Origin: Seminavis robusta
Lineage: Eukaryota > Bacillariophyta > Bacillariophyceae > Naviculales > Naviculaceae
Length of the DNA: 64,000 bases
Direction of reading: 5' to 3'
NCBI GenBank assembly: GCA_903772945.1
Contig: CAICTM010000305.1
Coordinates: forward strand, 1 to 64,000
Under the pieces are notes generated by a model that saw only the letters and a list, made by a program, of their open reading frames with translations, ran no database searches and was not told the origin of the DNA. The stretch's first letter is position 1. Each line of letters opens with the position of its first letter. Both the position numbers and the translations under genes were made by a program. Shown here piece after piece: positions 40,114 to 50,524 of this stretch.

Positions 40114-43100
40114 CAGGCCGCATTGGTCTTTGCGAGGGCACCCACAGTCGCGGAGGTAGAAACGACTGCACGCTTCATGTCGGCCAACCTATTGTTCTTG
40201 CGGGATGGCCGTCACAACGCATCCAGCCTTCGTGTCAATCCTAGTTACAGCTCGAGGATTGGGTGATGTTGACTGCATGAAACAAACGATGAGAGAGAGA
40301 GAGAGGAGAAGCAACCAATTGTTGCTCTTTCAGTAGGCCAACCCACTGTCCAACCGAGTTCATTTCCTGGACCTCACCATTACCCTTAATCAGGGCCACA
40401 TCTCAACAACCCTCTTTGAAAAGGACCTAAACTTACACCACACCTGTACATCCCACCCCACTCAGCCCACCCACCTGGGCTCCTACCTGGAGTGGTCTAT
40501 GGTACATTGTTCCGAATCCACACTCTCTGCTGGCCTCAGATGAGTCCGACCAACACCAGAGAACCCGACAATTCTTCAACTGACTGATTGTCCGAGCCTA
40601 CTAGAGTCTAGTCTACCTGGTACAGTAGTTCCCTTGCTTATTTGGTACTTAGTCGGCGGTGGGAGGACGCAGCTTTGCTTGCTTGTTGCTCACACAGGAG
40701 TGCGTGACTGAGTCACTCGACTGTCACTCCTCCTCGGTGAGTCCCTTAGCGGCATCAGAACGATAGTCTAGCTAATTTGAAATGAGATTGAATGCGCACT
40801 GGCAGCTTTCAGCTTTGCACTCTGAAGCCTATTCGCAAGTTGGCAACCAAGAAGGCAAGTTCCAGTGGTTTGGCTGCTGCTGAACCAGTACTTGCCCGTG
40901 CTGGGAGGACTGGGAGGTGGCAGGGAGGATGGTCGTGTAGCCGAAACTTGTGATCCGATCGGTTCGTCAATGGATTATCTCATTGCGGATGTGGCAACCA
41001 TGAGCATGAGCTACGAGTACAGTACTACTAGTAGTACGGTAGACTAGTAGATGCCGTCCTTGGTTTTGCGTGAGAGTTTTTGAGCGAGTCGTCGAGTCGT
41101 AGCTGAATGTTCCACGAACATCTTCTCAGAAACTATTGTCCCAACAAGACAAACGAGCTCTCCAATACAAAGGACGGTATTAAAACCAGCAAGAACATAA
41201 CCGGGATGTTTTTACCGTAAAAAGCTGGGGTGGCCAGCTCAGAAACGAAGGTCACAAGAAGAGCCTCTTCTTACTTGAGTCGTTGATTATTAATCCTCTA
41301 TGAGTGTATGCAATAAAAGAATGCCACCTCGATAGCTCCTCGATTCAGCCATGGAGTCATTTATTTTGTCATTAATTTTTGTCCCCAGTGATGGATTGGT
41401 GGCAGAACTGCCCCCATGCCAGAACAAAAAACAAAAACAAAAGCGAGACTGAACACTGCAGCAAAACACCTGGCAAATAAGTACGGTAATAGCTGTAGTA
41501 TGTACCACACCTTCCGAGTTCGGACAGAGCTGAGAGCTGAGTGACTCGACTCACTCCTTTTATCGAATTCGGTCACACAAGATTGATTTTGAACCCAGCT
41601 GTACTGTAGTTGTCAGTGTCTGGAGGGAGAACAAAGCTTTAAAACTTGCAACCCTCTGTACCTGGTACGGTACATGTACCCGGTAGACTGCTCGAGTACT
41701 AGTCGTACTGAGGACTGGGGAGTGGACAGTAGACAGCTCACAGGTGGCAGGAGGGATGGGGCGTGGGTTTTGCTCTCGACAGTGGTTGTTGGATGGATGC
41801 AATTGGTGGCGGTGGCTTTAGTTCTTTGGGCCGATGGGACCCCAGCACCACTTCTTGAGCACCAGCAGGGACCGGTATACGGTATACGGTATACGTGATG
41901 TATTCAGTGGGTCAGGGAAGCTGGATCCGCGGGATGATTGATGAGGCTGCCAGCAGCTACTCCAGAGCCGGCAGCTAGCTACCGGTAGGTGACATGCGAC
42001 ACTCAATCCAGCAGCTACAAGTATTAGCACTGGTAAGACACGGGAGAAGACGAGAGCGCAGAAGAGGGTTCACATCCATGTGGAATATATGCTAGCTTTG
42101 TTACTATCTCACTACCTTGGAAACGCTGGGACTGGGACTGGACCTTGCGTGGTTACTGCTGTGCAAACAACCAACTTCATTTCTACTATGAACATGTTTT
42201 ACTGCGGTGATTCGATTCACAGTGGAACAATGGCTTTTAGCTAAGAACCACCATGGGACAGCCGGCTTCTCGACCAATGTCACCAAAGTCTCGTCCATGG
42301 CTCGACTGCTGGCTCGACCCAGCCAATGTCTCCAATGTCTCGTCTAGAAAAGATGTCGGCCATACCAACCCTATATCCACACTCCCCCATGTGCACAGTG
42401 GTTTGCTGACAAAATCATACAACTTCACTTCCTGGCATCTAAAAGTGGTGAGATGATTGTGTTGTGAGAGCTGTTGTGAGCTGTTGGTGTCGCCGTTGAG
42501 CGTACAGCGTATGAGACGCTACTCGCAATAACAACAACAAGACCCACGAGCTTTGCATTCTGTTACTAGTAGCTATTCTGTTCTCCCGCAAGAGCTCTGT
42601 AAGAAAGCTGGGTGCAACGTACGGTCCCAGTAGAATTATTGTTCGGACCAACTGACTGGAGACCAGAGCTAGACCAGCATAATGAGAAGGCTGTTTTTAT
42701 ACGAACGTTCACTGTCTACGATCCAGCTCGGAGGACCCATTATCTAGTCTTAGTACAGCCTCTGAGAATCGGACAGACTCGGACTACCCTTCTCGCATTT
42801 TTGTTTTGTTTTTGTCGTTCCACCCAAACTGGGTAATGGAGCCGTACAGCTGTACTGGACAGCTTCTGAAATAGAATTCACAGCTCTCAAAATGTCATGG
42901 GCACTCCAAACCTGAAGTTAAGAACCGTGTAACAAGAAAGAGAGTACTCAGAAATTTAGACAGAGAAGAAATACTGAAAGATCACAGACTTGTAAGAAAA
43001 CATCCCAGTATTTTGAGACCTCAAAGCACAAGAAATACTACTAGTCTGACACCATAAACTACTCCAACAAACTTGAGCCTAAACCTGCAAGTTTTCCCCT

Positions 43101-43893
43101 CAAGCAGAGACAGTGATCACCATTAAAACTCTTACTTGTCCCAAACCAATTAAGAGTCCTGGGCAAGTTGGAGCAAAAGGGCCAGGTGCACTGTGTGTAT
43201 CTAAACACTAACATATCTAAACACTAACCTGTTTGATCTAGAAGCTTAGTAAGAAAGTCTTCTATACTGAAATTGGCTTGTTTTGTTAGAAATAAAATGA
43301 GTAGCAAAATAGAGCAGTTGGGTAAGAAAGCTCCAGTACTGAGGTTTCTTATTATTGAGTTTATGACGTACACGTCTGCGCCTGTTATTTGCGATTAGGA
43401 TTCATTCCCCCAACAAGCCGCCGTCCGAAGTCCGAAGTGAATAGTATGTTGCGGCTCTTTTTGTCACACGTGGTGGATCTACCGTACCGGTATCAGGCTG
43501 GGGCACTCAACGACAAGGTTTTAAGCTACAAGGTTATACCGGTAAGGAAAAAAGGGGTAGTGTTAGATAGAATTCTAGACCGCATGTAAAACGGTATCTG
43601 ATCTGATATTATGATACTACTGGTAGATGGTGATTACTCAGTACTCGTAGAATGGACAAAATTTTGTTGTGCCTCTTTGTCTAGCTAGCTAGAGTGTCTA
43701 ACAACTACCATGGAAGGCCAAAAAAATCCCACAAGCTGGCTTTTTGCTGTGCACTGTTGATCGGCCTGACTCCATCGATTACTTCCATCAAAGGTCTCTC
43801 TTTCGCTCGACCTCCACATCATACCTTCATAAAATACAATCTTCGCCAACCTGCAAAGCTCAGATACAAATACAAAACACTATATCTACCACC
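40114..43893. other. 3.8 kb gene-free stretch
   Basis: No gene is supported on either strand. It contains a (GA)n run near 40292, a (TACGGTA)n-like patch CGGTATACGGTATACGGTAT near 41875, a short imperfect repeat of GCTCGACxxxxCCAATGTC near 42270-42335, and ATCTAAACACTAAC twice (about 43199 and 43215). The last 200 bases are the leader of the TPR gene. Confidence 0.45.
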
Positions 43894-46413
43894 ATGAGTA
43901 CTTACGCCACCAAAACACACAGCAGCGCCGCCATGGCTGCCAAGCCTCTTCACAGCACGAACTTGTCCAACACTTCCTCTCCTCTTCCTTCCTTGATTGA
44001 CTTTGGTTCTACCGCATGCAGCAGCGACTTTCTTTCCGAGAAGTTGGCTCGGTATCAACAGCAACAGCCAGAGAGCAACAACGGCCCCACTTCCATGGAT
44101 GTGGACTGCTCTCCTTCTCCCATGACTTCCTCTCGTCTGTACCAACATTGTCACCATCATTCTTCCAACAGCAACGTCAACACTCCTCCTCTTCTTCCCA
44201 ACTGCTGGAACTGGAACATTGTTCGCTCTCTCGAAGCCGATGCCGGCCGCGAACACGTCATGATGATGAACAAGATCGCCTGCGCTTGTCTGGTCCAACA
44301 AAAGAAGGAAGAAGCCAAGCGATCCTTTGCTCTTTCCCTCTTGGAACTTCAAAAGTACGCTCCACTCGTCAGTGAACAGCGCAGCGGCAATGCCGTTGCG
44401 TTGCTTCAGAACTCGGTGGCTTCCAAGCAACAGAAGGTTCAAGCCGAGCCCAACCGCTCCTTGTACATTTACCAACGCGAAAGCTACGATGAAGGCATGT
44501 ACATGTACTCCACTCCTCTCGCCGTCACCGCAACGCAATCCCGCATCCGCATGGAAGCCACTCTGCTTTACAACTTGGGACAAGCACACCTGCAGAACCT
44601 CGAACACGAAGAAGCCAAGGAATTGTTCCAACTGGCCCTTCAAGTCTTGGAAAATGAATACATGGCTGCAGATGTGGTCGACACGGACATTGTCAGTCCC
44701 TTTCTCATTCGACACAACTTGGGCAACTGCTGCTACCGCTTGGGAGAGAATGATGCCGCCATTGGACACTACCAAGCTGCTCTGCAAATGTCCGTCCAAG
44801 CTGCCTCCAATGTGGGTACTTCCACCACCCTCATGGCCACTGCCAACAGTCGTCAACGCTTGTTGGACTTGGCCGCTTCCTACAACTGTGTCGCTGTCTT
44901 GCGCTTTCATCAGTCTCATCCTTCGGAACCATCCGACACGGCATTGGACTACCTCCAAGTTGCATTGGCCAGTTACACATCCGTCTTGGGCAGCACCAGC
45001 AACAACAACAGCAGCAGCAACGCCAACAATGCGGACAGCTGCTGCACCAAGGAAGTCGCCACGGTCTTGAGCAACATTGGACGCGTCTACTTTTTGCGCG
45101 CCGACTACGAAAAGGCACTCGAGTTGTTCCAACGATCTTTGGCCATTCGCCAATGGGTCCTCGAGGCACACTCGGTCGATATCGCCACGGCCATGTTCAA
45201 TGTCGGACAGACCCACCATCGTTGCGGCAATCTCGAAGCGGCCATGACTTACTACCGCGGATTCCTCGAAACGGCGCAAGTGCAGTTGGGCACGGAACAC
45301 CGCGACTTTGCCGCCGGTTTGGTCTTGCTTTCCGATGTTCACCGCGAACGCAAGGAATTCTCCACCGCTCAGATCCTGCTCAAGCAAGCCATCCAGTGCG
45401 GACGTGCCGCATTGGGACAGTCTCATCCAGACTTGGCATTGATCTTTAACAACTTGGGAAGCCTCAGCTACGAACTCCGCCAATACGATGAAGCACTCGA
45501 GTACTACGTGGAATGCGTCACCATCCAGAGCGAGTTCCTCGAGCCCCATCACCCACACATTGTCATTTCCTTGTTGAATGTCGCTCAGATTCACAAACAA
45601 AAGGGTGACTACGCCACCGCCTTCAAGGTCTACCGCGAAGTCTACAACATCCACTTGGATACATTTGGACCCGACAGCATGGAAGTTGCTACTACCTTGA
45701 GCAGCATGGCCTTGATGAAGTACTTGATCAAGGACTACCGCGTCTCCTTGAACTTTTACGAAGAAGCACTTCGTGTGCACCGTGCCAACCAATCCAGCAA
45801 CAGCACCCATGACATGGACATTGCCGCCACACTCAACTCGATTGGACTGGTTCGCTTCAAGATGGATGACTTTGATCATGCCAAGGATGCCTTTTTGGAG
45901 TGTCTTGACATTCGCAAGCGCATCTTGGGAGCCGATCACCGTGACATTGCCGTCATGTGGTACAACTTGGCCACCATCTACTTGGAAAAGGGAGAAGATC
46001 AGACTGCCATGAAGCTCTACAGCGAGTCCCTTCGTGTGGAACGACGTGCCTTGGGAGAGAAGCACCCCGAAATCTCCTTGACCCTCCAACACTTGGGTCA
46101 GATGCACCAAGAACGTGGGGAATTGGAAAAGGCTGTCGAGTACTTTCAAGAAGCCTTGGAAATTGAACGCATGGTCATGGCCCAGCATGGTGCCGATGCC
46201 CAAAAAGAACGCGATGCCACCATGGCATCCATCTGCAAGCTCCTCAACTTGATTGGCAACATCCACCTCATGTTGGGATGTGTCGATCAAATGATGGCTT
46301 GCTTCGAAGAAGCCTGCCAGTGCGGGCAACACAATGGGGAAGGATTGATTATTGCAGGACACAACTTTTACGGTTTGAGCCGACTGCATCCTCCCTGTGC
46401 TCCATTGGCATAA
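43894..46413 (+). CDS. TPR protein, kinesin-light-chain-like repeats
   Basis: 839 residues from the ATG at 43894 (TACCACCATGAG). The frame is open upstream, but this is the best start. The N-terminus (to about 105) is low complexity, rich in S, Q, N and H. After it come roughly ten tetratricopeptide repeats of 42 residues of the kinesin-light-chain type. Examples are SNIGRVYFLRADYEKALELF, then NNLGSLSYELRQYDEALEYY, NVAQIHKQKGDYATAFKVYR, NSIGLVRFKMDDFDHAKDAF, YNLATIYLEKGEDQTAMKLY and QHLGQMHQERGELEKAVEYF. Between repeats are the LG..H..IA linkers of the family. One Ser/Asn-rich insertion (NNNSSSNANNADS) sits near residue 375. It is a protein-binding scaffold; no catalytic or kinesin motor domain is present, and whether it binds a kinesin is unknown. 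Confidence 0.9.
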   Translation: MSTYATKTHSSAAMAAKPLHSTNLSNTSSPLPSLIDFGSTACSSDFLSEKLARYQQQQPESNNGPTSMDVDCSPSPMTSSRLYQHCHHHSSNSNVNTPPLLPNCWNWNIVRSLEADAGREHVMMMNKIACACLVQQKKEEAKRSFALSLLELQKYAPLVSEQRSGNAVALLQNSVASKQQKVQAEPNRSLYIYQRESYDEGMYMYSTPLAVTATQSRIRMEATLLYNLGQAHLQNLEHEEAKELFQLALQVLENEYMAADVVDTDIVSPFLIRHNLGNCCYRLGENDAAIGHYQAALQMSVQAASNVGTSTTLMATANSRQRLLDLAASYNCVAVLRFHQSHPSEPSDTALDYLQVALASYTSVLGSTSNNNSSSNANNADSCCTKEVATVLSNIGRVYFLRADYEKALELFQRSLAIRQWVLEAHSVDIATAMFNVGQTHHRCGNLEAAMTYYRGFLETAQVQLGTEHRDFAAGLVLLSDVHRERKEFSTAQILLKQAIQCGRAALGQSHPDLALIFNNLGSLSYELRQYDEALEYYVECVTIQSEFLEPHHPHIVISLLNVAQIHKQKGDYATAFKVYREVYNIHLDTFGPDSMEVATTLSSMALMKYLIKDYRVSLNFYEEALRVHRANQSSNSTHDMDIAATLNSIGLVRFKMDDFDHAKDAFLECLDIRKRILGADHRDIAVMWYNLATIYLEKGEDQTAMKLYSESLRVERRALGEKHPEISLTLQHLGQMHQERGELEKAVEYFQEALEIERMVMAQHGADAQKERDATMASICKLLNLIGNIHLMLGCVDQMMACFEEACQCGQHNGEGLIIAGHNFYGLSRLHPPCAPLA

Positions 46414-47125
46414 AATGCATTATATTAATAAGCAAACAATATATATTACAAAGACTTTACTGCCTGTGCTTTTAGCAGTGGACTGGGATTGCATCAGGGT
46501 CGCTCCGAGAACGTTACTCGAGTACTGGTTTCGGCTCTGTGACGCTCACAGCTGCTAAAAACAATCTGATCATCGGGAATCTACGATGAAAGCAAATTCA
46601 AGAGTCGAGTCCTCTAGCTCTGGCAAGCTAGACTTGTATCAAGCCTCTGTGCCCTTGTATCAAGCCTCCGAGCGCACCCATCCGTGATTGTTTGCGTGAT
46701 TGTTTGCGTGATTGTTTGCTGAACCAACCATTCCTGTTGGTACTTGTACATGTATGTAGTCTTTTTTTTTAAGACTTGCTTCCAGCAGTACCGGTGCACC
46801 AGCATTTAACAAACGGATGTGGTCGTGGATCTTGCATGGTCACCCCTTCGATCTCGAGAGATCCCAGGATCTCGGGTATCACCCCAAATCCGTGACTCCT
46901 CAAAACACGGGTCGGTACTAGCTAGTACAGCTGCTACGTACTACTGCATGTAGTACTGGATTTAGTACCGGTACAGGGGGTGGCCCCACTCTACCGTATG
47001 CATACTAGTGTGTCATACCTGTATCGGTACCGGTGTAGTAAATCTGCGAGTTTCGCGGTTTTCGGCCACAGCACACCCCAAAAAGATCTGGGGCCATCAT
47101 TTCCAGCAATACCATACCATCAACC
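46414..47125. other. Gene-free stretch
   Basis: It contains the 12-bp tandem repeat at 46684-46719, a direct repeat CTTGTATCAAGCCTC at about 46633 and 46653, and a GTACCGG-rich patch at 46910-47040. No gene. Confidence 0.45.
46684..46719. repeat. Three tandem copies of GTGATTGTTTGC
   Basis: Exact 12-base repeat, three copies. Confidence 0.9.
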
Positions 47126-48133
47126 ATGTCCTCTTCGTTCAGGCAAGATGATGATCAACTCTCTCCTGCTATCTCACAGGCAGACGTATGGTCGTCTCCA
47201 CCTGTAATCATTCAAATTGCTAACTCTCTCAAAGATGATGGAGAGAAAAAGGAAATCAATCTCATTCCCACACTTGGTCACAACACTCGCAATCGATCAG
47301 AGCCCAACATTGCTTCTGTGTACTGGCTTCCAAGGGAATTCTCTATCAATACTCCCGAGTTTCGGACCAAAACTCTTTCACCATATTTTGCAGAAGCGTC
47401 TCGTGCTGCTGGCTTTGTTGTAAGAATTAAGGGCTACGAGAAAGCAAGAAAAAGTGCTACCTTCATTTGTCAACGCGGATGATTTCATGTTCCAAAGAAA
47501 AATCAACACCCAGAGAATCAAGCCAGGATCATCAGCGTGTGCCTAACACCCAGCGGCCTGTAAAAAATGTCAGTGTTCGCTGTCCATTCCTTTTTAATAT
47601 ATTGGAGTGAATGCAATAAACGATGGTTCCTGCCTCGCCAACAGAAAGGAAATTCCCAACACCATGGTCACACGCCTTGTTCACCAGAAAATATCACCAC
47701 TTTGACAACAAATCTTCCAGAGATCCAGCGACAAATTGGGCAAAATGTCATGGAGCAGCATGCTGCATGTGCTATCACACAACATGACAGTGAAACAATG
47801 GATGACACTTCCGATACCACTGATGAAGATGATGCAGCTTTCCAAAATGGCGACCTTCGAGAAGCAGCAGAATTGGCCAGGCAAGATAGAATCAAAGCAA
47901 CCCTAAGACTTCCGGGTGCTCTGTTTGCTAGTGTTTCTCCCCTTGTTGGGGACATTCTCGAACAAGTCAATTCAGTTGAGTCACATGATGCACTGTTTGA
48001 AGGCCTACACAACCTACATGCTAAAGTCATGAGAATCTCACAAAAAGAAGCAAATCCAATTGGTGTTGTTGAAGGAGGATCAACGCATGGTCCACCTGCC
48101 ATTTCCACAAAAAAGAACTCTAACAAAGACTGA
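47126..48133 (+). pseudogene. Decayed FAR1/WRKY-GCM1-type zinc-finger gene
   Basis: The ATG at 47126 (CAACCATGTC) opens a frame for 118 codons ending FICQRG. Downstream, shifted frames continue with NTQRPVKNVSVRCPFLFN, then IYWSECNKRWFLPRQQKGN and SQHHGHTP. The last frame runs to 48133 with an acidic part (DTSDTTDEDDAAFQNGD). The C...C...H-x-H order (FIC, VRCPF, HHGH) with a central WF strand matches the FAR1/FLYWCH/WRKY-GCM1 zinc finger of MULE-type transposases and their domesticated relatives. The ligands are spread over three frames with a TGA right after the first Cys, and no clean introns join them, so I call it a pseudogene. An unusual splice pattern is the alternative. No transposase core or TIRs are seen. 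Confidence 0.55.
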
Positions 48134-48583
48134 AGAAGGTAAGTAGCCCCCAAAAAAGCAAGAAAGACGAGTGCAACCAGCATTCCATAACTGTATTAAG
48201 ATTCTATTTTAATAACATGGCTTGCACGTTATCATCTTGTACACCATCCACCTGCTGAGCCGTGTTGTTGCCTTCCTTGCCTTTACCGTCCACCTGCCGA
48301 GCCTTCTTCGCTGGTGCCTTCCTTGCCGTCACTCGTTGTTGTTGTGGTTCTGCTGTTGCTGCTGTTGCCGTCTTCCAAAATGAAGACTATTCCAACCAGT
48401 GGCTGCATCACGTCCGATGTACTGTTCATAGTACCGGTACTATGCACAGGACGTCGATTTCGTGATGAACTAGCTGAAAAACGGAATCGAGCGAGCACTT
48501 TTGCTTGATTCTCGTAAAAAGGACCACTGTATCTCCAGAAAATGTTCTAGTCTATAGTCTGGTTCTCATCTGCTTGTTGCTAT
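48134..48583. other. Gene-free stretch
   Basis: Contains GTTGTTGTTG-type low complexity (48330-48370). The right end is the 3' flank of the amine oxidase. No gene. Confidence 0.4.
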
Positions 48584-50401
48584 TTAGCGCTGGGATTTTT
48601 CTGTGATGACATTTTGTAGATCTTTTGCCAAGCTTTCACCGCTATTCAAGGCAGCATGGACACTACCCTCGCAACCAGATTGCGTGGCTTCTCCACCAAA
48701 GAACAACCGTCCCTCCCACTCGGTCGTAGCCAAGGCTTGCGTGTGTTCTTCCAGAGTGCCCAATCGATACCCACTGTACGCACCTCGTGAATACGGATCT
48801 TCTTCCCATCGAGTGACATGACACTCGACGCACCACTTGTGCAGCACGGTAGAATCCAAGCCCATGGCATTGGCCGCAAAGGCCAACACGGCAGTGCGAA
48901 TGGTGTCGTCTGATTTGCCCGTGGCCCATATCCCGGCATCGCCAATGAGGACCGCTTCGATGCATGGCAAATTGTTGCGAGCCCAGAGATTATCCAACAG
49001 CAGATAGGGACCCAAGTCATCCTTCTGTGCGTCAGAGGAACTAGCATTGCGAACCAATCCCAGAAATGGCTCTTGTTTTGGCCAAAAGATGCGGTCAAAC
49101 TGTAGAAAGACTTTCTTGTAGGATCCCATTTGCAAGTGCCGAATGGCATCCAGCTTTTCTTGGGATAGGTTCGGTGTGAACGCGATGGCCCCTCTGTTGT
49201 TGTCGTTGTTGTCATCATTATGATTGTCAATACTGTGTGCCAGACACCCGAGGGGTACTGTCACAACACAGTAATCTGCAGCGATTGTCATTCCGGATTC
49301 CGTTTCCACAATTACGTGTTCATCAGAATCTGATGATTGTTGTTTCTCGATGCGAGTGACGGGTTGGCCGAGCCGAATGCAGGAAGATGAGACTGTCTGC
49401 AATAAGGGATCCAAGAGTGTTTGCATCCCACGTTTGACGGTGCAATGAGGGCCGTAAAAGTCACCCTCATCTTGGTATTCGGCATCGTCCAACTGATGAT
49501 TGTTGTTGTCCTCCTCCAAATCATCATTTTCCCACTCTGCAAATTCATGGAGCTGAAGACCCGAAGCACTCGTCCCATGCCAACAGGTAATGAGATATCG
49601 ATAAAATCCTGCCACAAGCTCGATTGTGGGATTTGATTGTTCTTGTTGTTGCGCCATCACTTCATCTACCGCTTGTTGGAAGCTTTGCTCGACAGTTTTC
49701 AGGGTCTGTCCACTGGATATCAGTTGGTAGCCAATTTGTCCAACCTGTTGCATGATTTTGGCATGCCGCTGGAGTGCTGCTCTAAAGATTGTCGTATCAG
49801 GCTTATTTTCACCAACATCCTTTTGGGTTCCTCCAATTTGCCTGCCATTGACAAAGAGGACAAGATTGGGCTTGTTGTGGGCAGCCACCGTAGTCTCATC
49901 CTTTTCTGAAAGGCCCAACAAGACATGGCCTGGCCGTGTCCACGGATTGCCCCGTTCAAAGACTGGTTCTAGGCCTTCCTTTGAATTGTTTGTAAGCAAC
50001 TGGATCATTGGATTGATGGGGAATTCATTATCGTCATGGACAGCAGCAGTGGCATCGAGTGGCTTCTCGTTGTTGTTGTTGGAGTCTGTACTGGTAGCAG
50101 ACCACTCGTAGCCAGTTCCATGCACCCAAGCAGCCCCATGATCCCGAAACACCGTCACGGGATTGCTTCCCTCCTGGTCAATTGGAAGAATGGCTTCTTG
50201 GGTGGTATGGATTCTTCCGCCAATTCGATCGCGAGCTTCGAGAATGAGAATATCTTGGTGGGAGACCACTTTGGACTCCAGTAATTTCGCCACACAAGTC
50301 AACCCCGCAGCACCAGCTCCAACAATGATCACCTTGACTCTTCTGTTGCTTTCATGGTCGTCGCCATGAGGGTCCTCGTTATTGTCCTCTCCTTCCGACA
50401 T
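48584..50401 (-). CDS. Flavin-containing amine oxidase (polyamine oxidase/LSD1-like)
   Basis: 605 residues. The FAD-binding Rossmann motif is at the N-terminus (VKVIIVGAGAAGLTCVAKLL), with ILEARDRIGGRI, the GG doublet of the family. DHGAAWVHGTG fits the substrate-side loop. A central substrate domain follows with Asn/Asp-rich insertions (EEDNNNHQLDD; HNDDNNDNN). Then VIVETESGMTIAADYCVVTV and PLGCLAHS, FDRIFWP, and the C-terminal FAD box GRLFFGGEATQSGCEGSVHA. Predicted reaction: oxidation of a polyamine or similar amine with FAD, giving an aldehyde, amine and H2O2. No SWIRM or tower domain is seen, which favours polyamine oxidase over histone demethylase. There is no signal peptide and the end (KSQR) is not a clear peroxisomal tripeptide. 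It is divergent from the LRR gene with about 120 bp between. Confidence 0.88.
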   Translation of the reverse strand: MSEGEDNNEDPHGDDHESNRRVKVIIVGAGAAGLTCVAKLLESKVVSHQDILILEARDRIGGRIHTTQEAILPIDQEGSNPVTVFRDHGAAWVHGTGYEWSATSTDSNNNNEKPLDATAAVHDDNEFPINPMIQLLTNNSKEGLEPVFERGNPWTRPGHVLLGLSEKDETTVAAHNKPNLVLFVNGRQIGGTQKDVGENKPDTTIFRAALQRHAKIMQQVGQIGYQLISSGQTLKTVEQSFQQAVDEVMAQQQEQSNPTIELVAGFYRYLITCWHGTSASGLQLHEFAEWENDDLEEDNNNHQLDDAEYQDEGDFYGPHCTVKRGMQTLLDPLLQTVSSSCIRLGQPVTRIEKQQSSDSDEHVIVETESGMTIAADYCVVTVPLGCLAHSIDNHNDDNNDNNRGAIAFTPNLSQEKLDAIRHLQMGSYKKVFLQFDRIFWPKQEPFLGLVRNASSSDAQKDDLGPYLLLDNLWARNNLPCIEAVLIGDAGIWATGKSDDTIRTAVLAFAANAMGLDSTVLHKWCVECHVTRWEEDPYSRGAYSGYRLGTLEEHTQALATTEWEGRLFFGGEATQSGCEGSVHAALNSGESLAKDLQNVITEKSQR

Positions 50402-50524
50402 GTTGTCATTTTAAAAGATCGGGTTTACTAGACTACATTTATGGATTAGAGAGAGCTAATAAAAGGTGATGTTCGGGGCAGTCTTCCGGTGCGCAGTGCA
50501 CATCCAACTGGAGATGACGGAAAA

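Noticed and set aside
43819-46389. An 856-codon open frame antisense to the TPR gene
   Set aside because: It has low-complexity V/G/L/Q composition, no recognisable domain, and mirrors the codon pattern of the strong TPR gene. It is a shadow of codon bias on the other strand.
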